Shown: piece after piece, positions 45,509-54,886 of the stretch
How positions within the stretch are numbered: position 1 is the stretch's first letter
How the letters are laid out: the number at the start of each line of letters is the position of its first letter
Source of the DNA: Actinomycetes bacterium
GTDB lineage: Bacteria; Actinomycetota; Actinomycetes; Streptosporangiales; Streptosporangiaceae
Direction of reading: 5' to 3'
DNA: 64,000 nucleotides
NCBI GenBank assembly: GCA_021793235.1
Contig: JAJYTD010000009.1
Span: forward strand, 1 to 64,000
Made by a program: the position numbers and the translations under genes
The notes under the pieces: generated by a model
What the model was told of the DNA's origin: nothing
Databases searched by the model: none
The model's input: only the letters and a program-made list of their open reading frames with translations

Positions 45509-46330
45509 ATGACGGAATCCCACAACATCCGGAGAGCCGGTCCGCTGACCTACCGCGGCCGCGCCATACCTGAGACGACCACCGACCAGCGGCTGCTGGA
45601 CCGTCGGGGGCCCACCGACTGGGTGCACACCGATCCGTGGCGGGTCCTGCGGATCCAGTCGGAATTCGTCGAAGGGTTCGGTCTACTGTCCGAGGTCGGC
45701 CGGGCGGTGAGCGTATTCGGTTCCGCACGCGCCAAGCCGGACAACCCCTACTACGCGCTGGGGGAGACGATCGGCGGCCGCCTGGCCGCCGCCGGGTACT
45801 CGGTGATCACCGGGGGCGGCCCCGGGATGATGGAGGCCGCCAACCGGGGGGCGCGGAAGGCCGGGGGCGTGTCGATCGGTCTGGGCATCGAGCTGCCGTT
45901 CGAGCAGACGCTCAACGACCACATCGACATCGGCGTCACGTTCCGGTACTTCTTCGTGCGCAAGACCATGTTCGTCAAGTACTCGCAGGCGTTCGTGGTG
46001 CTGCCCGGCGGGTTCGGCACCCTGGACGAGCTGTTCGAGGCGATCACGCTGGTGCAGACGGGCAAGGTGACCCGGTTCCCGGTCGTCCTGGTCGGCACGG
46101 AGTTCTGGAGCGGGCTGCACGACTGGATCTGCAAGATGCTGCTTGCCGAAGGCTTCATCTCGCCGGGCGACCCGGACCTGGTGTACCTGACCGACGACCC
46201 CGACGAGGTCGTCGACATCATCCGCAGGTCCCGTGTCGACCTGGCCCGGCGCGAGTTCGAGGAAGAGCGGGTGGCCGAACAGGGCGCCCGTGTACAGGAG
46301 GCCAAGGAGGCCGCGCCCGGTTCGGAGTAG
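45509..46330 (+). CDS. LOG-family (TIGR00730) nucleotide phosphoribohydrolase-like protein
   Basis: 273 aa from ATG 45509. The Rossmann-like fold carries VFGSARA, ITGGGPGMMEAANRGA and the signature PGGFGTLDELFEA. Family members release cytokinin-like bases or AMP ribose; the role in actinobacteria is unsettled. The order LOG, DHPS-like, DivIVA, tagI is the same as in mycobacteria (the Rv1205 to Rv1210 region). A TAGCGT box suggests leaderless translation. Confidence 0.92.
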   Translation: MTESHNIRRAGPLTYRGRAIPETTTDQRLLDRRGPTDWVHTDPWRVLRIQSEFVEGFGLLSEVGRAVSVFGSARAKPDNPYYALGETIGGRLAAAGYSVITGGGPGMMEAANRGARKAGGVSIGLGIELPFEQTLNDHIDIGVTFRYFFVRKTMFVKYSQAFVVLPGGFGTLDELFEAITLVQTGKVTRFPVVLVGTEFWSGLHDWICKMLLAEGFISPGDPDLVYLTDDPDEVVDIIRRSRVDLARREFEEERVAEQGARVQEAKEAAPGSE

Positions 46331-46365
46331 GTGCCCGGAGGCCGATCCGAGCGGCGCACGGCTTC

Positions 46366-46695
46366 TCAGACCAGCCCTCGGCGCGCCACGGCGGGTGGTC
46401 GGATGCCCTGGATCGACGCGACCATGGCGAGGGTCTGGCGTGCGGTGTCCGGCAGGTCGGTGGCGAACACGTGCACCCCCAGCCACGCGTAGACCGAGAT
46501 CAAAGCGGTGATCTCTGCTCTTTCCCGCGCATCCGCCGCTCCTTCGCCCGCCTTGGACACGCAGCGGACGAGGACGGGCCGGCCACCGGCCACGAGCCCA
46601 CGGACCCGGTCCGCGCCGGGGCGGTGACCGGCGTCGGTCGCGCCTTGTACCCGCGTGTCCGGACCGACCACCCGGAAGGCGTCTGCTACGTGCAC
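46366..46695 (-). CDS. Degenerate dihydropteroate-synthase-like small protein
   Basis: 109 aa from GTG 46695 (start uncertain). The last 45 residues (ERAEITALISVYAWLGVHVFATDLPDTARQTLAMVASI, then RPPAVARRGLV) resemble the C-terminal strands and helix of dihydropteroate synthase, where a full folP2-type gene is found at this position in mycobacteria. The pterin and p-aminobenzoate binding parts are missing. It is likely a remnant or a shortened paralogue without DHPS activity. It lies on the opposite strand to its neighbours. Confidence 0.55.
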   Translation of the reverse strand: MHVADAFRVVGPDTRVQGATDAGHRPGADRVRGLVAGGRPVLVRCVSKAGEGAADARERAEITALISVYAWLGVHVFATDLPDTARQTLAMVASIQGIRPPAVARRGLV

Positions 46696-46793
46696 GTATT
46701 GAGTCTGGCACGGCCGCGTCCGCGCCGGTGGCCCGCCCCCGGGGGTGTTGACGGCGCCGCCTATCGGCCTCGGCATATGGCACCATCGGAACA

Positions 46794-47195
46794 GTGACTC
46801 CGACTATCCTTGTCCTGATGGCCCTGTCGGCTGTGGCCGTGCTCGCCGCCGTGGCCTTCGTGGTCATGGGCAAAGGCGGCCAGTTGGCGCGCTTCGAGGC
46901 GGACCACCCCCCGCTGGACCTTCCTGATGATCAGATGGTGACCAGCGGGGACGTCCACCGGGTCATGCTGCCGCTGGCGCTGTGGGGCTACCATGTCCGG
47001 GCGGTCGATGAGGTCCTGCGGCGTGTGGCCGAGGAGCTGGCTGATCGGGATGCCCGGATCGCCGACCTCGAACAGCGCCTCGCTGAGGCACGCGGCCACC
47101 GGCCGCTGGCGGCATTCGGCGAGATCAGCCGGAACGGTTCCGGGCCCTGGCCCGTGCCGCCCGAGTCCGCGTGGGATGCCCCACGCGACCACTGA
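46794..47195 (+). CDS. DivIVA-domain membrane protein
   Basis: 133 aa from GTG 46794. An N-terminal membrane helix (ILVLMALSAVAVLAAVAFVVM) is followed by DQMVTSGDVHRVMLPLALWGYHVRAVDEVLRRVAEELADRDARIADLEQRLAEA, a short DivIVA-like motif and coiled coil. Actinobacterial DivIVA-domain proteins organise polar growth or curvature. The gene order next to LOG and tagI matches Rv1209 of M. tuberculosis. Confidence 0.82.
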   Translation: MTPTILVLMALSAVAVLAAVAFVVMGKGGQLARFEADHPPLDLPDDQMVTSGDVHRVMLPLALWGYHVRAVDEVLRRVAEELADRDARIADLEQRLAEARGHRPLAAFGEISRNGSGPWPVPPESAWDAPRDH

Positions 47196-47252
47196 AGTGT
47201 CCTGCGGTGTCCCGGTACCCGGCCGGTGAGAGTCGACGGAGCTATGGCCGAT

Positions 47253-47870
47253 ATGAATGGCGCGACTGAGACGGCCGGCACGGCCGGGGACGACACGACC
47301 GCGCGCCCCGGACCCGACGGTCTCCGGCGCTGCCATTGGGCGCTCGGTACCGACGACGAACTGCGCTACCACGACACCGAATGGGGCCTGCCCGTCCGCG
47401 ATGACACGGGGATGTTCGAGCGTATCGCGCTGGAAGGCTTCCAGGCGGGACTGTCGTGGCTGACCGTGCTGCGCAAGCGGCCCGCACTGCGTGAGGTCTT
47501 CGCCGGGTTCGATCCGGTCGTCGTCGCCGACTACGGCCCCGCCGATGTCGAGCGGCTGCTCACCGACGCGCGGCTGATCCGCAGTCGCCCCAAGATCGAA
47601 GCGGTCATCGGCAACGCCCGCGCGGCGCTCGACCTTCCCGCAGGCCTCGCGGACTTCGTGTGGGCCTACGCGCCGGACCGCTCTTCGCCCCCCAGACTGG
47701 TCACCGACGTTCCCGCGGCGACACCGGAGAGTGCGGCGTTGGCCGCGGCGCTGAAAAAGCACGGGTTCCGCTTCGTCGGGCCGACCACCGCCTACGCCGC
47801 GATGCAGGCGACCGGTGTGGTCGACGACCACCTCCGTGATTGCTTCCGCAGGGGAGCCGCGACGGAGTGA
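47253..47870 (+). CDS. tagI: DNA-3-methyladenine glycosylase I
   Basis: 205 aa from ATG 47253; ATG 47244 and GTG 47226 are alternatives (GGAG is at 47238-47241). Family hallmarks are CHWALGTDDELRYHDTEWG near the N-terminus, LEGFQAGLSWLTVLRKRPALREVFAGFDP, and the late zinc-site histidines (KKHGFRFVG, VVDDHLRDC). It excises 3-methyladenine from alkylated DNA. It is the usual last gene of the LOG-DivIVA-tagI group. Confidence 0.93.
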   Translation: MNGATETAGTAGDDTTARPGPDGLRRCHWALGTDDELRYHDTEWGLPVRDDTGMFERIALEGFQAGLSWLTVLRKRPALREVFAGFDPVVVADYGPADVERLLTDARLIRSRPKIEAVIGNARAALDLPAGLADFVWAYAPDRSSPPRLVTDVPAATPESAALAAALKKHGFRFVGPTTAYAAMQATGVVDDHLRDCFRRGAATE

Positions 47871-47978
47871 GACGCCGACGGTGGTCGGGATCCTCTCCAG
47901 AACAGCAGCGGTGGTCGGCGGCGCCGCTTCGCGCGTCCCTTGGCCGGTGCGATGCGCACGGAAGGTGCCAGTGTGTCT

Positions 47979-47984
47979 TATCCT
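47979..47984 (+). promoter_or_regulatory. -10 box TATCCT, possible leaderless start
   Basis: TATCCT ends 8 nt before ATG 47993. Confidence 0.45.
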
Positions 47985-47992
47985 CTCGCTGT

Positions 47993-48661
47993 ATGTGCGA
48001 ACGGTCCCCCGTGCCTGTTCGCTTTGTGGAGGATAACGATGATCCATTCGAATGGCTCCCACGGCTTCGAGGGCCTCCGGTGAACGATGCGCCGAGCCGC
48101 AAGCCGAACTCCGCTGACGCGGAAGGGGCGTCGGGATCAGGTTCACCCATCCGGCAGATGTCCCTTTGGCCGCCGCCCCGGTCCACCCGGCACAGCGGTA
48201 AGCGGCGCAGGGGGTTGCTGCTCGCGGCCCTGGCGGCGGTCCTGCTGGTCGGCGTCGGTGTCGGTGCGGCCGTCTGGGCGCTGCAGTCCCGGCCGGACAC
48301 GTCCGCCGCGGAGACCAGCGTCCCCGACTCCTACGCCGGAACCTGGAGCGGTGAGATGGCGCAGGTGGACGATGACGGCAAGCACGTCACCGAGTGGGGT
48401 GTCAAGGTCAAGCTCGAGTCGGGGATGGAGCGGGGAGTCGCCGAGTACACGCTGAACTGCCGCGGCAGCCTCACGATGGTCGAGCAGGACGGTGACCGGC
48501 TGGTCTTCGACTACGTCGAGACCTACGACCGCGACGATCGCTGCATCGACGAGTCCGAGCTGATCCTCGAACCCGGTTCCTCGGCAGAGGAGCTGGAAGC
48601 GCAGTGGAATGCGGTCTCGCACGACGGAACGCCCATGACCTCGACCGGCACCCTCAGTTAG
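47993..48661 (+). CDS. Membrane-anchored extracellular sensor-like protein beside a Ser/Thr kinase
   Basis: 222 aa from ATG 47993; in-frame GTGs at 48026 and 48080 are other possible starts. A cytoplasmic, proline- and serine-rich lead is followed by one membrane helix (RGLLLAALAAVLLVGVGVGAAVWAL) and an extracellular domain beginning DSYAGTWSGEMAQ, with paired cysteines (LNCRG, DDRCID). The same type of domain is found fused to the C-terminus of Ser/Thr kinases in Streptomyces. The kinase gene follows by 55 nt and lacks any such domain, so the two may act as a split receptor. Confidence 0.72.
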   Translation: MCERSPVPVRFVEDNDDPFEWLPRLRGPPVNDAPSRKPNSADAEGASGSGSPIRQMSLWPPPRSTRHSGKRRRGLLLAALAAVLLVGVGVGAAVWALQSRPDTSAAETSVPDSYAGTWSGEMAQVDDDGKHVTEWGVKVKLESGMERGVAEYTLNCRGSLTMVEQDGDRLVFDYVETYDRDDRCIDESELILEPGSSAEELEAQWNAVSHDGTPMTSTGTLS

Positions 48662-48716
48662 AGTGTCGACTGAAGCCCGCAATGAGGTGTGACCGCTGCC
48701 GGTCCTGGAGGGCAGA

Positions 48717-50216
48717 TTGCTCGGCACCCGCCCGTTGACCGATGAGGACCCGCGGCACATCGGCGGATACGCCCTGACCGGCCGGCTCGGCCAAGGCGGG
48801 CAGGGGGTCGTGTACCTCGGAGTGGCCCACGATGGTGCTCCAGTGGCGGTCAAGACACTGCACGCCGAAGGATTGGACGCCGCGGGGCTGCGGCGCCAGC
48901 TCGCCGAAGAGGTCGATACGGCCCGCAAGGTGGCGCGGTTCTGCACCGCTCAGGTACTGGCCGCCGATATCGACGCCCACCCGCCCTATGTCGTCAGCGA
49001 GTACATCGAGGGGCCGACGCTGCGCGAGGCGGTCCGCCAGGACGGCCCGTTGCGCGGTGCAGCGCTGGAGCGGCTCGCGGTCGGGACGCTCACCGCGATC
49101 GCGGCCATCCACCAGGCGGGTATCGTGCACCGGGACTTCAAGCCCGGCAACGTGCTCATGGGGCCGGACGGCCCCCGCGTGATCGACTTCGGTATCGCCC
49201 GCGCGCTGGCGGGCACGGCCATTCTCACCAACCGGATCGCGGGCACTCCCGCCTATATGGCCCCCGAGCAGGTTGCGGGCCGGGCCCTGGGCCCTGCTAT
49301 CGACCTGTTCGCCTGGGGCGCCACCATCGTCTACGCGGCCAATGGCGCGGGGGCGTTCGGGCAGGGATCGCTGCAGGAGATACTGCGCCGGGTCACCCAC
49401 GAACCGGCTGATCTGGGCGTGTTGGAAGGGGCGCTCCGCGATATCGCCGAGCGATGCCTGGCCAAGGCACCTGCTGACCGTCCCTCAGCGGCCGAGGCGC
49501 TGATGCTGCTTCTTGGTGTGGACACCGCCGCCGACGCAAAGGCCGCGGAGCAGAGCGCGGGAGTCGGCAGCGAGGCCGAACAGGCGGAGCAGGCATCAGC
49601 GCCGGTGCCGCTGCAGACACTGGCGGCGGGGGCGGTCGCGGCGGCGGCGCCTGAGGCCCAGGAGCGTGCGGCGGCCGAGGTGTACCGCTCCTTTCCCGCG
49701 GTGCGACTGCCGCCGCCCGGCTCCGTGGCACCGGTCGCCCGGCCGCAGACGGGGCCGGGAGCGCCGATGCCCGGGCCGCAGACGGGGCCTGGGCGGCCTC
49801 CTGGCCCATCGGGCGTCCCCCGCCCGCAAAGCGCGCCGTTCGCCGGTCCCTTTCCGAGTACGCAGCCCCCGGGGGCGTGGACGGGGCCGAGCACTCCCGG
49901 CTCCATAGCAGCGGATCTGCGCGGTCCGGCCCCGGCGCCGCCCACGGGGCCGCGCGAAACGCCTCCATCCGGCCGGGGAGGTGTCTCCTCTCCGCAGCCG
50001 GCGGCGCCCCCCGGTGCTCCGGGGAGGATGCCGCCCGGCGCGCCGCCGCCCTGGACGGCCGGGCCGGGAGGAGGGGGTGGCCCCGCGCCCCGGGAGGAGC
50101 GGCCAGTGGGGCGTACCAATGTCGGTCTGCTCATCGGGGCGATCGCGGCCGCCGCCGTGGTGGCCCTGCTCGGTGCCGTGCTCATCGCTCTGGTGCTCTC
50201 CAAAGTGAGCGCGTGA
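48717..50216 (+). CDS. Membrane Ser/Thr protein kinase (PknB-like) with short extracellular tail
   Basis: 499 aa from TTG 48717, with GGAGG 5 nt upstream. The Hanks-type kinase domain has a glycine loop (GRLGQGGQGVVY), K46, catalytic HRD with D140, and DFG with D157, then GTPAYMAPEQ. A long proline-, glycine- and alanine-rich linker (about 270-465) leads to one membrane helix near the C-terminus and only a few residues outside. The usual sensor domain is absent. The neighbouring gene at 47993 encodes one. Confidence 0.92.
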   Translation: MLGTRPLTDEDPRHIGGYALTGRLGQGGQGVVYLGVAHDGAPVAVKTLHAEGLDAAGLRRQLAEEVDTARKVARFCTAQVLAADIDAHPPYVVSEYIEGPTLREAVRQDGPLRGAALERLAVGTLTAIAAIHQAGIVHRDFKPGNVLMGPDGPRVIDFGIARALAGTAILTNRIAGTPAYMAPEQVAGRALGPAIDLFAWGATIVYAANGAGAFGQGSLQEILRRVTHEPADLGVLEGALRDIAERCLAKAPADRPSAAEALMLLLGVDTAADAKAAEQSAGVGSEAEQAEQASAPVPLQTLAAGAVAAAAPEAQERAAAEVYRSFPAVRLPPPGSVAPVARPQTGPGAPMPGPQTGPGRPPGPSGVPRPQSAPFAGPFPSTQPPGAWTGPSTPGSIAADLRGPAPAPPTGPRETPPSGRGGVSSPQPAAPPGAPGRMPPGAPPPWTAGPGGGGGPAPREERPVGRTNVGLLIGAIAAAAVVALLGAVLIALVLSKVSA

Positions 50217-50240
50217 GCCCGGTCGCCGGCGAACGCGGGG

Positions 50241-51032
50241 TCAGTGCCCCTCGAACGCGGGCTTCTCCTTCTTCAGAAAGGCCAGGGTCGCGTTCGCGTG
50301 GTCGGTGGTCTCCGCGCACTGGTCCTGCAGGCTGGCCTCCATCTCCAGGGCGCTGGCCAGGTCGAGCCCGGAACCGAAGGCGAGCTCGGCCTTGATCGCG
50401 GCGTAGGCCACCGTGGGACCGTTGGCCAGGCGCAGTGCGAGCTCTCGGGCGGCCCCGGGCAACTCGTCATGCGCGACGACGCTGTTCACCAGACCGATGT
50501 CCAGGGCCCGCTGTGCCGTGACCGGTTCCGCGAGCATCAGCATCTCCATGGCGCGGCTGTGTCCGACCAGGCGCGGCAGCGTCCACGACGCGCCCGAGTC
50601 CGCGCCCAGACCGACATTGGCGAATGCCATCAGAAACGATGCCTTCTCCGAGGCGATCCTCAGGTCGCAGGCGAAGGCCAGGGCCGCGCCCGCACCCGCG
50701 GCGACGCCGCTGACGGCGGCCACCACCGGTTTGGGCATGCGGACCAGTCCCAGCACGATCGGGTTGTACTGGGTGCGGACCGTGTCATTGAGTCCTTGGC
50801 CGGACCCGAGCAGATCACCGTGCTCGCGCAGATCCTGGCCCGCGGAGAACGCCTTGCCGGCGCCGGTGAGCAGGACGGAGCGCGCGTTCTTGTCCGCCTT
50901 GGCGTGCTCGATCGCTGCGAGCAGGGAGTCCTTGGCCTCAGACGTCAACGAGTTCATCGAGTCAGGACGGTTCAGCGTTATCGTGGCGACGCCATCAGTG
51001 AGATCGTAGCTGACGCTGTCTGAGTCGGGCAC
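50241..51032 (-). CDS. Enoyl-CoA hydratase/isomerase family protein
   Basis: 263 aa from GTG 51032, with GGGAG 5 nt upstream. Crotonase fold: FSAGQDLREHGDL forms an oxyanion-hole loop, and VSGVAAGAGAALAFACDLRIASEKASF then GLGADSGASWTLPRLVG the second. It resembles PaaG-type 2-(1,2-epoxy-1,2-dihydrophenyl)acetyl-CoA isomerases, but no paa cluster is nearby, so a general fatty-acid or aromatic-CoA role is as likely. Confidence 0.9.
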   Translation of the reverse strand: MPDSDSVSYDLTDGVATITLNRPDSMNSLTSEAKDSLLAAIEHAKADKNARSVLLTGAGKAFSAGQDLREHGDLLGSGQGLNDTVRTQYNPIVLGLVRMPKPVVAAVSGVAAGAGAALAFACDLRIASEKASFLMAFANVGLGADSGASWTLPRLVGHSRAMEMLMLAEPVTAQRALDIGLVNSVVAHDELPGAARELALRLANGPTVAYAAIKAELAFGSGLDLASALEMEASLQDQCAETTDHANATLAFLKKEKPAFEGH

Positions 51033-51309
51033 GGGGACTCCCTGGTCCGAAGGCTGCACGGGTCCAGCGACCGCGATCCGGCGCTGCGGCTATAACCTTA
51101 CTGTTCGGATTCCTCGGGACCTATGGCATGGGCGCCGTCCGATCGTTCCCAATCGGTTCCCAAAACCGAGATAATGACGGAACAGTGATTCATTCCCTGA
51201 GTCACGCGGATGAGGCCTGAGCCCTGGGTCCGGTTTGCCGAGAGCGGGCCGCGCCCCTGAAGGGTCGACCCATTCACCCGCGAGAGTTTCCTATGAAAGG
51301 GGATACGGC

Positions 51310-51477
51310 ATGGCGGCGATGAAGCCGAGGACCGGTGATGGTCCCATGGAGGTCACCAAGGAGGGTCGCGGCATCATCATGCGGGTTCCGCTTGAGGGCG
51401 GAGGACGCCTCGTCGTGGAACTCACACCGGATGAGGCAGCCGAACTGAAGGAGGCCCTTGACGGGGTCGTCGGCTGA
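51310..51477 (+). CDS. DUF3117 small conserved protein
   Basis: 55 aa from ATG 51310, with AAAGGGGA 6 nt upstream. The sequence MAAMKPRTGDGPMEVTKEGR is the near-invariant start of DUF3117, a protein found throughout actinobacteria; the rest (IIMRVPLEGGGRLVVELT, then DEAAELKEAL) forms a small beta-sheet and helix. Its role is unknown, but its conservation suggests a housekeeping function. The gene is followed by pepA. Confidence 0.95.
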   Translation: MAAMKPRTGDGPMEVTKEGRGIIMRVPLEGGGRLVVELTPDEAAELKEALDGVVG

Positions 51478-51607
51478 ACCGGCCGGTCCCCACCCGTATC
51501 CGACACGATCCGACAGCGGGCGTTCGGTCGGCCCCGCCGCCGAGCGGGACAGGCAGGGAGACCGTCCGCGGTACTGTCGAGACATCTCTCCAAGATTGTG
51601 AGCGTCC

Positions 51608-53134
51608 GTGCCTTTCGCTACGGAGATCCATCCGATATCGGGCACCCTCGCCGACTCCACCGCGGATCTGGTGGCGCTTCCCATCAGGTCCGAAGACGAG
51701 GGCCCGACCGCGGTGACCGCGGGTACGGGGTATGGCCCCGCAGACCTGGACGCGCGACTGCCGGCTTCCCTTGCCGAACTGATCGCGCACTATGAGTTCA
51801 CCGGGAAGCCCGGCCAGATCGCCCAGTTCCCCGCTGATCTGGGGGGCGGACTCGTCCGGTTGGTGCTTCTGGGAGTCGGTGCGGCCACGCCCGGCGACCT
51901 GCGGAGGGCCGGCGCCGCATTCGCACGCTGTGCCAAGGGGCACGGGAGAGCCGCCACAACGGTGCCGTTCCTCACCGCGGACCAGGCGGAAGAGGGGGGC
52001 GGTGCAGGTGGCAGCGGCCTGACCGCCTTCGTGGAGGGGGCGCTTCTCGCCTCCTACACGTTCACGCTGGCCGCCTCCCCGGCCAAGCCCGAACCGGCCC
52101 AGGTGATCGAGCTGCTCACGGCCGATCCCGATGCCGTTTCCGAACCGGTGCGCCGCGGTGTCGCGCTGGCGAAGGCGACGGCTCTCGCCCGCGATCTGAT
52201 CAACACGCCGTCGGCGACGAAGAGCCCCGCGTGGCTCGCGGAGCGAGCCGAGGAGATCGGCGCGCAGGCCGGTCTCGATACGGTGGTCTGGACAGAGCGG
52301 GAGCTGGAGCGTGACGGTTTCGGCGCGATCCTGGCCGTGGGCCAGGGGGCGGCGCGGCCGCCGCGGCTGGTGCGGCTGAGCTACCAACCGCAGGACCCGG
52401 CAGCACACGTCGTGCTCGTCGGCAAGGGCATCACCTTCGACACCGGCGGCCTGTCGCTGAAGCCGAACGACAACATGTCGCTCATGAAGACCGACATGAG
52501 CGGTGCGGCAGTCGTGCTGGGCGTGCTTTCGGCACTGGCCGAGCTGGGCGCGCGGGTGCGCGTCACCGGCCTGATCGCGATAGCCGAGAACTCCTTCTCC
52601 GGCAGTGCGCAGCGGCCGAGCGATGTCATCACGGCCTACAACGGGCGCACCATCGAGGTGCTGAACACCGATGCCGAAGGCCGCCTGGTCATGGCCGACG
52701 CCATGGCCTATGCCGCCGCCGAGCTGGCTCCGGACACCCTTGTCGACGTCGCCACGTTGACCGGTGCCGCCAAGGTAGCGCTGGGTACCGGTGTCGGTGC
52801 GCTGTTCAGCACCGACGACGCGCTCGCGGAGGCGCTCGGCGACGCGGCCGAGCAGGCGGGCGAGCCGGTATGGCGCATGCCTTTGACGGAGGAGTACCGG
52901 GACACCCTGGACTCCCGGGTCGCCGACCTGGCCAACATCGGTACCAGCACCGACTACGGTCATCCCGGGGCCACCGAGGCCGCGCTCTTCCTGCGTGAGT
53001 TCACCGGGGGACGGCCGTGGGCACACCTGGACATCGCCGGCCCCGGCCGCTCGGCGGGCGAGGACGGTCTGCTGACCAAGGGCGGTACCGGTTTCTCGAC
53101 CCGGCTGCTGCTGCGCTGGCTGTCCTCCCGCTGA
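51608..53134 (+). CDS. pepA: Leucyl aminopeptidase, M17 family
   Basis: 508 aa from GTG 51608. The two-metal catalytic region is intact: VVLVGKGITFDTGGLSLK, MKTDMSGAAVVLG, the signature NTDAEGRLVMADAM, and ATLTGAAKVALG. It removes N-terminal residues from peptides in the cytoplasm. The N-terminal domain is less conserved, as usual. It ends 62 nt before the convergent O-methyltransferase gene. Confidence 0.95.
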   Translation: MPFATEIHPISGTLADSTADLVALPIRSEDEGPTAVTAGTGYGPADLDARLPASLAELIAHYEFTGKPGQIAQFPADLGGGLVRLVLLGVGAATPGDLRRAGAAFARCAKGHGRAATTVPFLTADQAEEGGGAGGSGLTAFVEGALLASYTFTLAASPAKPEPAQVIELLTADPDAVSEPVRRGVALAKATALARDLINTPSATKSPAWLAERAEEIGAQAGLDTVVWTERELERDGFGAILAVGQGAARPPRLVRLSYQPQDPAAHVVLVGKGITFDTGGLSLKPNDNMSLMKTDMSGAAVVLGVLSALAELGARVRVTGLIAIAENSFSGSAQRPSDVITAYNGRTIEVLNTDAEGRLVMADAMAYAAAELAPDTLVDVATLTGAAKVALGTGVGALFSTDDALAEALGDAAEQAGEPVWRMPLTEEYRDTLDSRVADLANIGTSTDYGHPGATEAALFLREFTGGRPWAHLDIAGPGRSAGEDGLLTKGGTGFSTRLLLRWLSSR

Positions 53135-53196
53135 CAGATCCCGATCCGAGCCCGCGCACGGGTCCGTCGTCAGCCTTCGGTTGGCGGCGGACGCGC

Positions 53197-53829
53197 TCAA
53201 TCCTGTTCGGGCGCGTCCGCGCGGATCGCGGCGAGGAGGCCTTCTCCGACCGGAAGGAGCAGCGGAATCAGTGCTTCGTCCTCTCGTACCAGCCGCTCCG
53301 TCTCACGGATCGCCGCGGTGCCCGGATCGGGGACGTGCAGCGGTCCGTCGATCATCGGGGTGGCGGCCAAGACGTTGTTGAACACGACGATCCCGCCGGG
53401 TCGCAGCAGCCGCAGCGCCTCTACGAGGTAGGCGGGGTACTCGGTGTGCACCGCGTCGACGAACACCATGTCGTAGGCGGCGTCGGTGAGCCGGGGCAGC
53501 ACCTCCAGGGCGCGGCCGCGGATCAGCCGAGTCCGGTTGGCGGCGAATCCGGCCTTCCGGTAGGCGTCGCGGGCGATCTCCTGGTATTCGGCCTCTACAT
53601 CGACACTGGTGAGGATGGCGTCGGAGCGCATTCCGCGCAGCAGCCAGATGCCTGAGCTGCCGCATCCGGTGCCGACTTCCACGACTGCCCGTGCGCCGAT
53701 GGCCGCCGCGAGAAAGCGCAGCGCGGCGCCGCTGGCGGCACTGACAGGCCCGGCGTCCGCCTGCCGTCCGGCCTCGCGGGCGGAGGCCAGTGTGGCGTCT
53801 TCGGTGGCGTACTGATCGATGTGGGCCAA
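53197..53829 (-). CDS. O-methyltransferase (Rv1220c-like)
   Basis: 210 aa from a TTG at 53829. The class I SAM site is VVEVGTGCGSSGIWLLRGM, followed by LTSVDVEAEYQEIARDAYRKAG and VFVDAVHTEYPAYLVEALRLLRPGG, the catechol-O-methyltransferase-like fold. It is divergent from sigE, exactly as Rv1220c is in mycobacteria. Its substrate is unknown. Confidence 0.88.
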   Translation of the reverse strand: MAHIDQYATEDATLASAREAGRQADAGPVSAASGAALRFLAAAIGARAVVEVGTGCGSSGIWLLRGMRSDAILTSVDVEAEYQEIARDAYRKAGFAANRTRLIRGRALEVLPRLTDAAYDMVFVDAVHTEYPAYLVEALRLLRPGGIVVFNNVLAATPMIDGPLHVPDPGTAAIRETERLVREDEALIPLLLPVGEGLLAAIRADAPEQD

Positions 53830-54250
53830 TGTGTCGTCTCGGCTGGCGATGACGGCCTCCCGCGCGTGTAACTGACATGACTGCTGTTCGCCGGGCGGGC
53901 TCCGTGGTGGAACCGGTACCGCCTGGGGTCCGGGGCACTGTCGGTGCGGGCGTCGCTCCGGTGTGCTCGTTCGCGGAACACCACACCCACCACCTGGAGT
54001 TGCCAGACGATTACCAGCGGGTCATGCTCCACGGCAAAGACTAGCCTGATCGGAGCGGTCACGGCGGGTTCACGGCCGCCGGGAACTTAATTGCCTGTCC
54101 GCGGTGTTGTAAACAGGGAAAAGCTTTTATCGGCGGCCGGTGCCCCCATCGGCCGCAGCAGCCCGGCACGAGGGTACTCCGTGCGCCGTGCGAGCGGAAC
54201 GGCGCGGTACCGTGTCGCGCGAGCCCGAGGCCCGAGCGAAAGGAGCGTTG
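53830..54250. other. Divergent control region of sigE
   Basis: 421 nt between the O-methyltransferase and sigE. It holds an ECF-type promoter (listed) and the palindrome AAAAGCTTTT at 54119-54128. No gene seen. Confidence 0.5.
54082..54109 (+). promoter_or_regulatory. ECF-type promoter of sigE (GGAACTT ... TGTTG)
   Basis: GGAACTT at 54082-54088, 16 nt, then TGTTG at 54105-54109: the -35/-10 pattern used by SigE/SigH-type ECF factors. It implies autoregulation with a leader of roughly 130 nt. Confidence 0.6.
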
Positions 54251-54886
54251 GTGGCAGGCTCCGATTCTGCCGTGGACTTCGAACAGTGGGAACCACCCAG
54301 TTGGGACGATGTGGTGCGCAACCACTCGGCACGGGTGTACCGGCTCGCCTTCCGCCTGACGGGCAACAAGCACGACGCCGAAGACCTCACCCAGGAGGTC
54401 TTCATCCGTGTCTTCCGGTCGCTGGCCAACTACACCCCCGGAACATTCGAGGGCTGGCTGCACCGCATCACCACCAACCTCTTCCTGGACATGGCGCGCC
54501 GCAAGGCGCGGATCCGCTTCGAGGGCTTTGGTGAGAACGCCGACGAGCGGCTGCGGGGAAGGGAGCCTTCCCCCGCACAGTCCTATGACGATCGGCACTT
54601 CGACGCCGACATCCAGGCGGCTCTGGACGCGCTGCCCGTCGATTTCCGCGCTCCGGTGGTCCTGTGCGACATCGAAGGGCTGTCGTATGAGGAGATCGCC
54701 GCAACCCTCGGGGTCAAGCTGGGCACCGTGCGCAGCCGGATCCACCGCGGGCGGGCGCAACTGCGCAAGGCACTGGAGCACCGGCGGCGCCTGGCCGCCC
54801 AGCAGGGCTCTGAGGTCCGGACACTCGAACGGCAGGGCGATCAGCACGGCACGGTGTCACACACAGGAACCCAGGAGGTGGAGTGA
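54251..54886 (+). CDS. sigE: ECF sigma factor SigE
   Basis: 211 aa from GTG 54251, with AAAGGAGC 5 nt upstream; the upstream extension is not family-like. Region 2 reads [37 protein letters not shown] and region 4 [51 protein letters not shown]. The order O-methyltransferase (divergent), sigE, anti-sigma, htrA is that of mycobacterial sigE, which governs envelope stress. It overlaps the anti-sigma gene by 4 nt. Confidence 0.95.
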   Translation: MAGSDSAVDFEQWEPPSWDDVVRNHSARVYRLAFRLTGNKHDAEDLTQEVFIRVFRSLANYTPGTFEGWLHRITTNLFLDMARRKARIRFEGFGENADERLRGREPSPAQSYDDRHFDADIQAALDALPVDFRAPVVLCDIEGLSYEEIAATLGVKLGTVRSRIHRGRAQLRKALEHRRRLAAQQGSEVRTLERQGDQHGTVSHTGTQEVE

